From Paroedura picta (taxonomy: Eukaryota; Chordata; Lepidosauria; Squamata; Gekkonidae), in assembly GCF_049243985.1 (NCBI RefSeq), contig NC_135380.1, positions 20,136,501 through 20,200,500 on the forward strand: a stretch of DNA of 64,000 nucleotides, given 5' to 3'. The stretch's first letter is position 1. Every line of letters starts with the position of its first letter. Both the position numbers and the translations under genes were made by a program. The notes under the pieces were generated by a model. The model searched no databases and had not been told where the DNA came from. It saw only the letters and a list, made by a program, of their open reading frames with translations. Shown piece after piece: positions 11,810 through 23,110 of this stretch.

Positions 11810-12015
11810 AGAGTTACCAGCTGTGGGTTGGGAAATACCTGGAGACTTTGAGGGTGGAGCCAAGAACAGGCAGGGTCTGGGCGGGGGAGGGACCTCAGTG
11901 GAGCACAAAGCTATGGACTCCACCCTCCCAAGCAGCCATTTTCTCCAGGGCAACTGATCTCTGTCGCCTGGAGATGAGCTGTAATTCCAGGGGATCCCCA
12001 GGCTGGCATCCCTAG
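11810..12015 (+). mobile_element. 'GTTGCCAAC' miniature repeat, near-complete copy
   Basis: The left end GAGTTACCAGCTGTGGGTTG and right end CCCAGGCTGGCATCCCTA are imperfect inverted repeats. Between them are the family landmarks AAATACCTGGAGACTTTG and GCAGCCATTTTCTCCAGGGC. The length is about 206 bp. A non-autonomous DNA transposon is the likely class, but no target duplication was convincing. Confidence 0.6.
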
Positions 12016-12498
12016 CTCAGTAAACTCTCCTGACTGGAATGGGATTCACTTTTGAACAGACCTGCTAAGGATTTCTCCCCCATGGAAAGATGCAAGCACA
12101 AAGGGTGACTGAGTACAATTGCTGTTGAATACAAGGGCAGCTCGTCAACCTGGTGTTTTGCAGCCTTTCTGTTACTGGTGGGGCCTCTTTTGCCTCCTTT
12201 CTGAACCCAGCATGCTGCCTTGGGGGAATCAGGCCATTTGGTGCCTCAAGCCAAGTCCTGTCTCCTCTGAATGGCAACAGCTCTGCAGGAAGAAAACTGG
12301 CTCCCTGTAATGTCTCCTATTAGAGAGTTTTTAATTTGAGACAGAACTGTGAGACCTTCTATATACAAAGCCTTATGCCTCTCCCTCCCTCTTTCTCTCT
12401 GAACTGTGCTGCCCTGACCCTCTTGTTCTTGAGTAATTGGTACAGCACTATCTCCAATTCCCTACCCTTCAATCCTGTATCATCTATATGGGCCTTAT

Positions 12499-12504
12499 TT
12501 TATT
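12499..12504 (-). other. Candidate polyadenylation signal for DRD1C
   Basis: The minus strand reads AATAAA here, about 410 bases downstream of the dopamine-receptor stop codon. No transcript data support it. Confidence 0.35.
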
Positions 12505-12916
12505 AAAAAGCAAGTTGAATATTCAGGGAAGAGCCCCGTCTGTCAGAGAACGAGACCTCTGCAGCGTGGATCACCGCCTCCTTCCAACTATAGTCATTGG
12601 CCCGTTGACCTTACCAGCTTTCTAAAACTGATGTGAATTCAATTGTACACGGTCCATGCAAATGATTGGCACTAATTAGTGGCAGATGCACCAGAGGTCT
12701 CCGCTCCCTATCCTCCTCCTGAAGGAAATCAAAAAGACAGCGATTATCACCTGCATCCTTACTAACAAGTTAAATTCCATCTTCCTTGGGTGAGTTGGTA
12801 ACAACAAAGATCCCCTTTCCGGCCAGCCCTCTTCTCTACATGCTTTCCACAAAACTGCAGAAATCCAGATATGCCCAGATGGTTCCCCTGCCCTTTCCAC
12901 ACCACCCCTAGTCCTT

Positions 12917-14278
12917 TCAGTCCAACACCTGAGAGGTGACAGGTGTGATCTTCTCCAGGGATAAGTCAGTCTCGCCCTCCGTATGCACTACAGCGGACAA
13001 GACAGCTGCATTATTGGGAGAGGTTTGGGAAGCCCGATCGCCAGCCAGGCCATTGCCCTCCCCTTGTAGAGAGGTTGCATGGGGGAGAAGGTGTGGGTAA
13101 CTCAGGGTGACCAAGTCCTTCTGGCAGGTGCTGTCCTGATGGTAGGAGACCAGCTCATTGCTGAAATTCACCATCTCCACCGCATTGCTGGGGCACAACC
13201 GGCCGCAGCCCAGGAGAGTAGCAAAAGCCTTCCGGAAGTCGGCGTTGAACGCGTAGATGATGGGGTTGAGGGAAGAGTTTGCCCAGCCGAACCACACAAA
13301 GACGCTGAAGATGGTCTCGCTGACACAAGGAAATTCCCCCAGCACGTGACGGCTAGGTTCGCAGAACGGTGTCACACAGTTGAGGATAAAGAAAGGAAGC
13401 CAGCAGAAGACAAATACGCCCATTATGACCGAGAGGGTCTTGAGGACCTTGGTTTCTTTTCTGAAGGAGTTCTTCAGCGTGGCGTCGTGGGGGCAGCCGT
13501 GGGGGCTGTGGCAGCTCTGGGCATGCTCCACGGCCCTCTCCAAAGAAGAAATCCTCCGAATCTGCCTCTGGGCAATGCGGAAGATCCTGGTGTAGGTCAC
13601 TATCATGATAGCGACAGGAATGTAGAAGCTAATCAGGGAGGAAGAGATGGCATAAGTCCTGTTGAGGCTGGAGTCACAGTTCTCCTCAGAGCTCCATGTG
13701 AGATTGGGGCCCATTTCACGGGCTGGGACAAGTTTGCCGGCTTTGTGCCACCTCAGCTGGACAGGTATGAATGAGATCAACACAGAGAGCATCCAAGCCA
13801 CCCCGATCATGACAAAGGCCACCCGCTGGGTCATTTTCCGCTCATAGCGAAAGGGGCTGGAGATGGCCCAGTAGCGATCCACGCTGATGATGCAGAGGTT
13901 GAGGATGGACGCCGTGGAGCACATGATGTCAAAGGCCACCCAGACATCGCAGAAGCCGCCGAACGGCCAGAAGCCAGCTACCTCCGTGACCGCCTTCCAG
14001 GGCATCACCAGCACAGCCACAAAGAGATCGGACACGGCTAGCGAGATGACGAAGAAGTTGGTGACCTTGGAGCGCAAATGCCTGAATCTGAGCACCGACA
14101 GGCACACGAGAGTGTTGCCCAGCAAGGTCGAGAGGATGAGAAGGAGCAGCAAGGTGGCCATCAGCACTCGGAAGGGAAGCTCTGGGGTGGCCTCCCTCGC
14201 CTTGCCTTCCTTCGTGAGGCCACTGTTAGCCATGGCCGACGTACCTCCTCCTCTTCCATGCAGGTGAAGTCCATTCAT
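12917..14278 (-). CDS. DRD1C: D1-class dopamine receptor, DRD1C-like
   Basis: A single uninterrupted exon encodes a 453-residue class A GPCR, intronless in its coding part like all D1-class dopamine receptors. These couple through Gs/Golf to raise cAMP. Visible landmarks: TM1 [12 protein letters not shown] (~47-58); D84 in ISLAVSD; C110-C201 disulfide pair; amine-binding D117 in FDIMCS; DRY 134-136; N-glycosylation sites NLT 192 and NRT 206 in loop 2; TM5 serines 213, 214 and 217; W293 in CWLPFF; NPIIY 338-342; LLGCGRLCP palmitoylation cysteines. Loop 2 is short, unlike DRD5, while the tail ([10 protein letters not shown]) is unlike DRD1. With CHMP7 next door (the human 8p21 paralogon) this favours DRD1C, absent from mammals. 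Met16 (14233) has a stronger Kozak context and gives a family-like N-terminus (438 aa). Confidence 0.85.
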   Translation of the reverse strand: MNGLHLHGRGGGTSAMANSGLTKEGKAREATPELPFRVLMATLLLLLILSTLLGNTLVCLSVLRFRHLRSKVTNFFVISLAVSDLFVAVLVMPWKAVTEVAGFWPFGGFCDVWVAFDIMCSTASILNLCIISVDRYWAISSPFRYERKMTQRVAFVMIGVAWMLSVLISFIPVQLRWHKAGKLVPAREMGPNLTWSSEENCDSSLNRTYAISSSLISFYIPVAIMIVTYTRIFRIAQRQIRRISSLERAVEHAQSCHSPHGCPHDATLKNSFRKETKVLKTLSVIMGVFVFCWLPFFILNCVTPFCEPSRHVLGEFPCVSETIFSVFVWFGWANSSLNPIIYAFNADFRKAFATLLGCGRLCPSNAVEMVNFSNELVSYHQDSTCQKDLVTLSYPHLLPHATSLQGEGNGLAGDRASQTSPNNAAVLSAVVHTEGETDLSLEKITPVTSQVLD

Positions 14279-15000
14279 GGCTCTCTGAGGTCCTGAAGCA
14301 CCTGCAGTGTTAGATCCCTACCAGTCCAGCTCCTTGATCTTTTCCTTTGCATCCCAGGAGCAACTTCCCCCGGCTCCTACAGCCCGAGCATCCCAGCCAG
14401 ATTTCCAGCTACAAGAAGCAGCGTTCCAGCCTTTTGTTCCTTTCCAAGATTCCTACTGGCAGCCTGACATTTCCTCCCACCCTCCCTTTTTTTCCTCCAG
14501 AGTGCCTCTCGCAGCCCGCCGGTTCTCAGCTACGGCACTTTTCTTTTGGCAGAGTGGATTCAGATGCAAGCGTCCCTCTCCTCTTATTATCAGTAGGCGA
14601 AGAGCTACCAACTCTATCGTTTGCTGCAAAATTCTCGTTCCTTTTGCGCTGTCCAGGGATGGAACTCATTAGGAGGGGCAAAGGAGACCAGGGCTTTTGC
14701 CACTGTGCCGGATGGATGCTCTTCTCCACAGTTTGCCTCGAGTCGCTCTGCTGCTTACTGCCGTTGTGCTCCCCACCGATGCCGGCCTGCTGAAAATTGT
14801 GCTCAAGGGAAAGACTCCTTCTCTCTGTCTGCTCAGAAGCACCATGACCAGCTACCAGGGGTACTTAGCCAAGATGGACAGGCTCACAGGAAATGTAGGA
14901 CCCGAAGGGAGACAGGAAAGTACCAGAGAATATGAGAATGTGCCGTGAGCTTGTTAGGTATATGGTAACAGCCGTCAGGATTTCACATGCATCCAGATGG
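14279..15000 (-). promoter_or_regulatory. Probable 5' UTR / promoter region of DRD1C
   Basis: The 700 bases upstream of the receptor are less AT-rich than their surroundings and carry no transposon copy. D1-class receptors commonly have a non-coding 5' exon upstream of the coding exon, so the true promoter may lie here or further right. A plus-strand frame at 14697-14948 is discussed under findings. Confidence 0.35.
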
Positions 15001-15414
15001 AAACAAGAAACTTCACTGGATCAAATACGTGACAATGGCAAAACTTAAATATTTGAGGCACAACAGACTGACATCGGGTTTTAGAAGAAAATGGAATCCA
15101 AACTCAGACTATATTGGTCGGCCAGAATGAGATAGAAGAAATAACCGATTTAGAAATTAAATGTTTATATTTTGGAAAACAGGTAGAATGTAGTACGTGG
15201 TGTGTGATGTGAGACTACGATGCTGTAATATTACAAGTCCTTTTCTCCTCTTTCTCCCCGGAAGTTATCTTCCAGAAAAATATTTGTTTTGCCTTTTTTG
15301 TTTAAGACAGCAAGTTAACATCTTTTTTTAAGTAGTTCTTTATGCAGTATATTGTTTTTAAATAAATACATTTAAAAAAATTAAATGAAGCAAGAGAAGG
15401 AGGCTGTTGTTGTT

Positions 15415-15441
15415 ATTACTACTACTACTACTACTACTACT
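15415..15441. repeat. (TAC)n microsatellite
   Basis: About nine consecutive ACT/TAC trinucleotides follow TGTTGTTAT. Confidence 0.9.
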
Positions 15442-15708
15442 TTTTCCCCAGTGTGCTGCATATCTCCTCTGTCACCCCCTCCAGGTTGCTTATTTGCTGG
15501 GGGTTGGATAAAGGGGGAGTGTTAAATTGCCCCTCCCTTTGTTATTTTCCACCCTCACCATTACAGCCTCCAGAGACTCCTTTCAATTAAACAACAACCC
15601 CTTCCAGAGGACAGATGTGACAGCACACAATGTGCATGCTTGCCAAGTGCAGAACTAGACGAGCTTCTCAGCACTGTTATCCCTGCTCTTTACCAGTTTG
15701 GTAAAGAG

Positions 15709-15987
15709 AGCCAGTTTGGTGTAGTGGTTAGGAGTGCGGACTTCTAATCTGGCATGCCGGGTTCGATTCTGCACTCCCCCACATGCAGCCAGCTGGGTGA
15801 CCTTGGGCTCGCCACGGCACTGATAAAACTGTTCTGACCGAGCAGGAATATCAGGGCTCTCTTAGCCTCACCCACCCCACAGGGTGTCTGTTGTGGGGAG
15901 AGGAAAGGGAAGGCGACTGTAAGCCGCTTTGAGCCTCCTTCGGGTAGGGAAAAGCGGCATATAAGAACCAACTCTTCTTCTTCTTCT
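15709..15987 (+). mobile_element. CORE-SINE copy 2
   Basis: A full-length plus copy: AGCCAGTTTGGTGTAGTGG head, GGGTTCGATTC B-box, GGGTGACCTTGGGC core, CATATAAGAACCAACTC and a (TTC)n tail. Confidence 0.9.
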
Positions 15988-16004
15988 ACCAACCAGTAAT
16001 CCAT

Positions 16005-16215
16005 GGGTGGCCAGCTCCAGACTAGAAAATTCCTGGAAATGTGGAGGTAGAGCCTGGAGAGGGCAAGATGTGAGGAGGGACATCAGTGGCATTATTTTGG
16101 CCAATCTACCTTCCAAAGCAGCCATTTTTCCCCAGGGCAACTGACCTCGGTAGTCTGGAAACCTCTTCTCATTCCAGGATATCTCCAGGCCTTACCAGGA
16201 AGTTGGCACCCTTAC
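16005..16215 (+). mobile_element. 'GTTGCCAAC' miniature repeat copy
   Basis: It runs from GGTGGCCAGCTCCAGAC to CCAGGAAGTTGGCACCC, with AAGCAGCCATTTTTCCCC in the middle. It is inserted directly beside the CORE-SINE at 15709-15987. Confidence 0.6.
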
Positions 16216-18435
16216 CTCTTAGCAGTTCTAACTCTTCTGCCTAAGCAGTACTTCTCAAAGGAGTCTAGGAACCTCCAGCGTTGACCTAGTTCTAGTGCAG
16301 TTTAATCATCAAACTAATGGTCCTTATTAACTTTTCATTTCAGTGGGGCTCCAGCCAGGATCAATATGGCCTCCAACTCTGGGCTTGACATGAAACAGAG
16401 CGGAAAGAATCGGCTTCCTACACAGTGTTTGCTTTGTTAGTACATTTCCTTTTATCACTAATGTGTTCTGCTTTCTGCTTCACAGTGTCACACTATCATA
16501 AAAAGGGCAAATGGTTGCTAATTTAAAGGTAACAAACATCCACTTAAAATGTTTGGCAGATTTTACTGCAAACTTTGGCTTAGTCTAGCTGCAAGAGTGT
16601 TTCTTCCCATGAGAAGGGACCTGAACGTCAGGTCTCTTGCTAGAGTTGCAAACTCCAGGATGGGAAATACTTGGGAGATTTGGGGGCTGGATGATGTTCT
16701 TGTCCAGGGTGGACAAAATGTTGGGTGAGGTCTCAGGAGTTTCCCAGGACAGAGAAAATATCTGTGATGTCTCTAGATGGACCTTTGACTTGTTTTCCCA
16801 GGCAAAAGGACCTGGTTTACATCAACTGAATTAAGGCAAAAAAGCAAATAGCTTCTTGGTGACCCTGCAGCCTTTCTCAGCTTTTTTAACACTGAGAAAC
16901 CCCTGAAACATTCTTCAAGCTTTGAGAAACCCCCAAAGTGGCACGATCATGCAGAATATCACTGGGAAGCATATCTATGTACATGTCCAATCAGGGCCCT
17001 TCCTCTCCCCCTTCCCCCCCTCCAAGGATATCATCGGCCACAGGGGGAGGGGTCAGACCAACATGACCGTATATTATCATCACCCAATAAATGTTAAACA
17101 AATTTTTAAAAATAAAATGAATTAACTCCCACTCATTCAGAAATCCCTTCCAGAGCCATCAAGAAATCCCAGGGTTTCACAAAACCCCTAGATTAGAGGA
17201 TGGGAAATGTAGAAGGTGTGTTAGGTTTAGGCATGGTAGGTGTGTTAACCAAGACTAATTGTCCTAATTCCTTTAGGACAATTAGCTGCAAAATAAGATT
17301 AGAAGCTCCAGCATTCCTTCCAACTTTTACTACCTGTCTTAGGGTAGTTTTCAGATTTTTCAACACTGACTCACACAGGAAGCAAATCACAGTGGAAGCG
17401 GTTACCCAGGAAAGCATCCACATGCACTAGCTTTTCTTTAAATGCACTTACCACAGATGCTGGACCATTTGCATTCATGCTAGCACAATAGCACTAGGCA
17501 GTCTGCGTTGGTGGCATGCTACCTTCACAAACGGATAGCTCATGAGGTAAGAGCATTTCTGCATAACAAAGGCAGAAAAGCTTCCCCCCTTTCCATGACC
17601 TACGACCTGTAAATAAGGTCACAGAGCTTGGCCTGAATGTGATTAATTTTCATGCAATAGGTAAGGTGTACTCAAACTCTAAGATTCCCCTACTATGACA
17701 TTCTTTGCAAAAAAATATTAGTGAGCACCAAGCATTAGGTGGGCCACCAGCAACTGGTCACTGAATAGACTACCTACCGTATATCCTACCTTCTGCTAGC
17801 TGTGCATGAAATACTTGTTCATTCCAGATAGGCAGGCCTGTTAGTCTACAGCGCTGGACAAAGACAGTAATCTGGTGGCCTCTTAATAAAATGTATTCCA
17901 ACATAAGCATTTGTGAATCATCAGATACGAATCCAATCAAGTCAGCTCTGACCTAGGAAAGTTTACCCTGGAATATAGTATCCTGGGGATATTAGGTGCC
18001 TCCAAATTCCAGTTTTGTACTACAGGTACGTTGTTAGGTTACAATCATGCCAATGTTCTGATAGCCAAGCAAATAATTTTGTTCCTATATAAATTCCTGA
18101 AATTCAGAATACTATTTAGTGAAAGGTTTATAGGGAACGGTGTGGTGAGACCTGTGTTGTAAAAATAGATTTTTAAAGTGATACTACAGCATTTAGAAAA
18201 TTTCTGCAATGCTTTTACCAACCAATCCGTAAGATAGTAATACAGCCGTGGCATTCAGTTTTAAAAACCTAACCACCCCTATCTGAAAGATACCAAAGTC
18301 TGCTTAGCCCATCATTCTAACAAGTGTCCACCTAGATATCTCCACGGAGCTAATAAGACTTTGAAAGCCACTTAAAACCAGTGGCCACCATCACATATTA
18401 GGGCAGTGAACTTAAGCTCATTGTATAGAACTGAA
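16216..18435. other. Intergenic DNA with decayed repeats
   Basis: Contains a partial 'GTTGCCAAC' repeat at about 16641-16760 (GAGTTGCAAACTCCAGGATG) and a diverged fragment of the 'one-sided GGTGCCACTGGACTC' repeat near 17830-17920. No gene was recognised. Confidence 0.4.
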
Positions 18436-18439
18436 ATAT

Positions 18440-18722
18440 GAGCCTCTTGTGGCGCAGAGTGGTAAGGCAGCAGACATGCAGTCTGAAAGCTCTGCCCATG
18501 AGGCTAGGAGTTCAATCCCAGCAGGTGGCTCAAGGTTGACTCAGCCTTCCATCCTTCCGAGGTGGGTAAAATGAGTACCCAGCTTGCTGGGGGGTAAACG
18601 GTAATGACTGGGGAAGGCACTGGCACCCCGTATTGAGTCTGCCATGAAAACGCTAGAGGGTTTCACCCCAAGGGTCAGACATGACTCAGTGCTTGCACAG
18701 GGGATACCTTACCTTTACCTTT
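18440..18722 (+). mobile_element. Sauria-like tRNA SINE, full length
   Basis: Head GAGCCTCTTGTGGCGCAGAG, A-box-like TGGCGCAGAGTGG, B-box-like GAGTTCAATCCC, body CCGAGGTGGGTAAAATGAG, and 3' tail ACCTTACCTTTACCTTT. It is flanked by the target duplication TATAGAACTGAA (18424-18435 and 18723-18734). The ACCTTT-type tail is the hallmark described for Sauria SINEs, which use an RTE/BovB LINE partner; that assignment is from memory of the family. Confidence 0.85.
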
Positions 18723-18734
18723 TATAGAACTGAA

Positions 18735-20130
18735 TCTCTACTTAAAAGTTACTGGTTCCTTTCTAGCTAGGCCTGTATCTTATGCAGCAGCAGCAAGCCA
18801 ACCTAAATAGACTGGCCTAAATACAGGAAAGCTGGAAAATGAGGAAGATGGTGTTGCATTAGCACATTCAAATTTATGGCACTGCCGTGAAGCCATGTAG
18901 TGCCAGCACTATAGAAAGTGCTCTCCCACTACGAGGAAAATAGCAACTTTAATCCTTGCTTTGGCAAGCCTTTTAAGAAGCAAGCAGCCGAGCTCTACGA
19001 AGCCAACGCTCTCCCTGGAAACCAGCCCCATGTAAAACATTTCAGCACTATCCTTGCTAATTACCCTGGCCTTTGCTGTAACTCTGCAGAGTGACCTTAA
19101 TCAGGGCTTGTAAAACGTGCCCTTCTTCCAAAGGAAACAGCAGTCCTTCTACTGACAACCCACACGACCCCTAAAGGCCTTAGCTTAATGATCTTCTTCC
19201 CAGGCACAAGTCCCAGCATTCCACCTCCATGCAAACAAAACAGCCTCGCAGCCAGACCTCTTTCACTGCGAAAGCTGTATAGCTTCCTTCCAACCAACCC
19301 AACAGAGATTAAATGCTTCAGAGCAAGGAGGAGGGGAAATGCTTCTGGAAGGCAAGTCGCTTGACACAATATGATCTTTGAAGAGTACAGTTGAGACTAC
19401 TGCTTATCTGGCTTGGGGATCCCATCAGCCTCGCATCAAAGGCTTAAAATCAAGAAGCACACAATTACCAAACTTTGCTTTTGTATTTTTTTATTGAAGA
19501 AAAAGTTGAAACCGGAGTCTCATTTAATGCTGGAGACACAACGGCTGCCTTTCCCATTCACAAAGTCATTGATCCTCTGCTCTGGAATCTGGAGCACTAG
19601 GAAATCTCTTTGGCCCCCAGCAGCATCCAAGTAAATCCAATTTAGCAACAGTACTTTCCCACTTTCCATTTTTAGGCAACGGTGGCGGAGTTTGGCTTTT
19701 GCCACCACAATACATCCGTGAAGCAGTTGATTCTCTTTCACACGCCCTGTGTTTTGGGGGGATTTGTCTGCAGACCAATGTAACTAATAACAGTTTATAA
19801 ATCAGTCCATCCCTGATGCTTAGATATTTATACCCTGCTTTTCTGCTTAATGGGGACTCAAAGCAGCTTACAACATTATGCCTACCTTCCATTTTACCCT
19901 CACAGCCACAACCCCTTGAGGTGGGTTAGGCTAAGAGAGTGTGATTGGCCCAAGGTCACCCAAGGGCACTCCATGGCAGAGTCGAAGATGCTATAACACA
20001 GGTATAACGTCTACAATCCACCCACACGGTTCACCCCCACAACCATCTCATGTCTAACAGGTTTTCTAGTATTCTGAAGCATTACAAAAACTTATGATTT
20101 CTATACAGACACTCCTTCTTTCAAGAATAT
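18735..20130. other. Intergenic DNA, no recognisable gene
   Basis: An old SINE-like remnant in reverse lies near 19825-19985 (GGCCCAAGGTCACCCAAGGG). Otherwise nothing was recognised. Confidence 0.4.
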
Positions 20131-20406
20131 AGAAGAAGAAGAGTTGGTTCTTATATGCCACTTTTCCCTACCCGAAGGAGGCTCAAAGCAGCTTACAGTT
20201 GCCTTCCCATTCCTCTCCCCACAACAGACACCCTGTGGGGTGGGTGAGGCTGAGAGAGCCCTGATATCACTGCCCGTTCAGAACAGTTTTATCAGTGCCG
20301 TGGCAAGCCCAAGGTCACCCGGCTGGCTGCATGTGGGGGAGCGCAGAATTGAACCCGGCATGCCAGATTAGAAGTCCTCACTCCTAACCATTACACCAAA
20401 CTGGCT
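20131..20406 (-). mobile_element. CORE-SINE copy 3
   Basis: A full-length minus copy with (GAA)n at its left edge and CACCAAACTGGCT at its right edge. Confidence 0.9.
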
Positions 20407-21577
20407 ATATACAGGTATATAATTGATAGAGGTCAGACAAGCAAGGGAAATCAGGCTCATTATCATTCCCTTTGGCTACTCAAGTGAAATGATGTCACAG
20501 TTGAATTGCAACATAGGCCACTTCAAACAAAGCATGAACAATTTGGCATTAACTGTTGAATATCTCTTCCAACCTCCTAGAGTAGCAAATATTTTAGATA
20601 CAGAAGTAGGAGGAATATACACAATAATGCCTCTGCTTCCTGTCTCTTGCATGGAGGACTGAAAAGAAAAGCTCTCGAATGTTCAAAAACACAGCAGAAA
20701 CCTTTACCATTCAGGTAGCAAGAATCCAGGATTTTGAGCTAAGCAAATAAAACAGTCAATACTTCATTAATTCTTCTGGAGTCACAGATATGAGAATCAG
20801 GGAAAAGGGCAGTTTAAAATAATATGCTCTCTAGTAACAAGCATATCTATAGGGCTGTGAGTCAAACGTAGTATAGGTAGAGAATTCAGTTTACTTTGAT
20901 TTTTTTAAAGTCACCTTTCTAGCCCTTATGGATGCAGTTACACTACAGTTACACTGTAGAAAATCCTTATAGAACTGTCACAACTCAAAGAGGTGGTTAC
21001 GTATATTGCCAGTGAGTAGGAGTGAAGCTTCAAGCATCCATGCCCCTCCAACCAATAATATAGAGATTAACAAATGTAGGAGCGGTGAGCAAATTTATAT
21101 TTTTCTGCTTACTTTGCATAGTGAGGTTTTAGTCCACAGGTTCTTTTAGTGTAGAATTTGAATTGCTTAGACACAGAGCCTTTTTTAGTGGTAGTGTACA
21201 CACACATTCCAACACCCAGCAAACAGCACCACAGTGGAGAATTGATGGTACTTCCTGCTAACAGCACCAACTAGCCTGTACTTGGCCAACAAAGGTGGCA
21301 TTCAGCTCTGGTGAGGATGTGTATGTTGTAGGCAGAACTGAAAAGAAGGTAGTAACAACAAAGAAGTAACAGCAGGCAGAAAGAGGCCTCCAATGAACAG
21401 ACAGTGCAGGGCTGTAAGCACATGTGAAGCTATCATAGTTATACCAATAATACTCCTAGCCCAGGAGTATCTGCTGTGCCTGTCTGCAAAGCTCACTGCT
21501 AAGAGATGGCCATGGAGCACACTAGGACCTCAGTCGTAAGCTATAGCCTTTCCTCATTTGAATGTATTTTCCCAGTT
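20407..21577. other. Intergenic DNA, no recognisable gene
   Basis: No coding or clear repeat signal was recognised. Confidence 0.4.
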
Positions 21578-21585
21578 CTCTAAGT

Positions 21586-21721
21586 CAGGGGCAGTCAACC
21601 TGTGGTCCTCCAGATATCCATGGACTACAATTCCCATGAGCCCCTGTTAGCAAACGCTGGCAGGGGCTCATGGGAATTGTAGTCCACGGGCATCTGGAGG
21701 ACCACAGGTTGACTACCCCTG
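21586..21721. mobile_element. Palindromic hAT miniature element, 136 bp
   Basis: The element starts CAGGGGCAGTCAACCTG and ends with the complement CAGGTTGACTACCCCTG; it is almost wholly palindromic with a short loop. It is flanked by a perfect 8-bp duplication CTCTAAGT (21578-21585 and 21722-21729), the length typical of the hAT superfamily. Confidence 0.9.
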
Positions 21722-22090
21722 CTCTAAGTAGTAGATGAACACTCTAATGGGACACAGAACTGTTAAAAGTTTGCTCCCCTCTCCAAAAACAGCATAGGCC
21801 CTCTGTTTTATCTTCATTAACACTGAGGAGGAAAGTCTATGACTGAGCTGTACCACTTCGGACTGCAGACAGAGCTCTCCTGCTGGAATACACCTCCAAA
21901 CACGGAAAAGTAGCATGCTAGGAAAAAAGCTATACTTGAACCCTTCTCTCTAACATATTCGTTTTCTAGGTATAAAGTGGGTTTTTTTGTGTTGCGGGGG
22001 GGAGATAAAACAGTTATCTATCATGTCACACACATATACACCCTGATTGCAGTCTAAAGCAGTATAGCCCAACATATTTATGCACTAACC

Positions 22091-22226
22091 CAGGAGTAGT
22101 CAACCTGTGGTCCTCCAGATGTTCATGGACTAGAATTCCCATGAGCCCCTGCCAGCATTTGCTGGCAGGGGCTCATGGGAATTGTAGTCCATGAACATCT
22201 GGAGGACCACAGGTTGACTACCTCTG
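22091..22226. mobile_element. Palindromic hAT miniature element, 136 bp
   Basis: Same structure and exact length as the copy at 21586. Its flanking duplications are CACTAACC (22083-22090) and CATTAACC (22227-22234), one mismatch. Confidence 0.9.
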
Positions 22227-22647
22227 CATTAACCGGATACTCTGTGCCCCGGAACACAAATCAGACCCAAACGAAGCTTCTTTGCTCACCAACACAAGCA
22301 TGATTCGTTTTATCTTTTCTGGGGAGTCTATTTGGCTCTTTATCTTATGCATATCCCAATTAGACAAAGGAAAAGGAGTGAAGTTGCTAGAAAGGCATTT
22401 GCACATGCAGCTGATCCAATGCAAAGGCAGTGGTGTTATAACCCTTTGCACTGTATTTAAAACTGGAAGAAAATTCCTATAATACATTTTAAAGACCAAA
22501 GTCCTACAGTGCAACCCACAGCTCCAAGGTTTTTAAAGAGATAAGCTCCAAAGGAGGAAAAGCAGAATATACTATTTAAACTCTCTCAAAATGAAATTAT
22601 TCTAGTTAGCTACATGCATAAGGGTGAAAAATAAAATATCAAACTGT

Positions 22648-22914
22648 AGCTATTGGTGCAGTAGTTAGGAGTGTGTACTCCTAATCTGGTGACCCAGGTC
22701 TGATTCCCCGCTCCCCCACATGCAGCCAGCTGGGTGACCTTGGGCTCACCACGGCACTGATAAAGCTGCTCTGACCGAGCTGGAATATCAGGGCTCTCTC
22801 AGCCTCACCTCCCTCACAGGGTGTCTGTTGTGGGGAGAGGAGAGGAAAAGGAAAGCGATTGTAAGCCGCTTTTAGATTCCTTCTGGTAAAGCAGCATGTA
22901 AGAACCAACTCTCT
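22648..22914 (+). mobile_element. CORE-SINE copy 4, diverged head
   Basis: A plus copy with an altered head (GCTATTGGTGCAGTAGTTAG) but intact GGGTGACCTTGGGCTC core and AAGAACCAACTCTC end. Confidence 0.85.
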
Positions 22915-23055
22915 CACACACACAGGATTTGCAGCTGTTTTGGGGGAAACAACATATTAGGATGGATCTAACAAATGACAGCTCCCAGACTATGCAGGTC
23001 CTCTGATTCTCAGCACAGCCTTGTTGGGTCATCAAAGACACAATCTCCTACCTTT

Positions 23056-23110
23056 TACATTTATTTATTTATTCATTGTTTATATACCACGTATAGTGGT
23101 AGTTTGACTC
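23056..23110 (-). mobile_element. LINE 3' tail fragment
   Basis: TTTATTTATTTATTCATTG followed by TTTATATACCAC is the reverse of the AAATAAATAAA tail and GTATATAAA block of the LINE at 40040-41032. Confidence 0.45.

Noticed and set aside
13079-13774. 231-residue plus-strand frame opposite the dopamine receptor
   Set aside because: It is the antisense shadow of the receptor CDS; the receptor strand carries all family motifs.
20144-20371. Recurring small frame beginning MVLIC.FSLPEGGSK, seen at many places
   Set aside because: It is the reverse-strand translation of the CORE-SINE, not a gene family.
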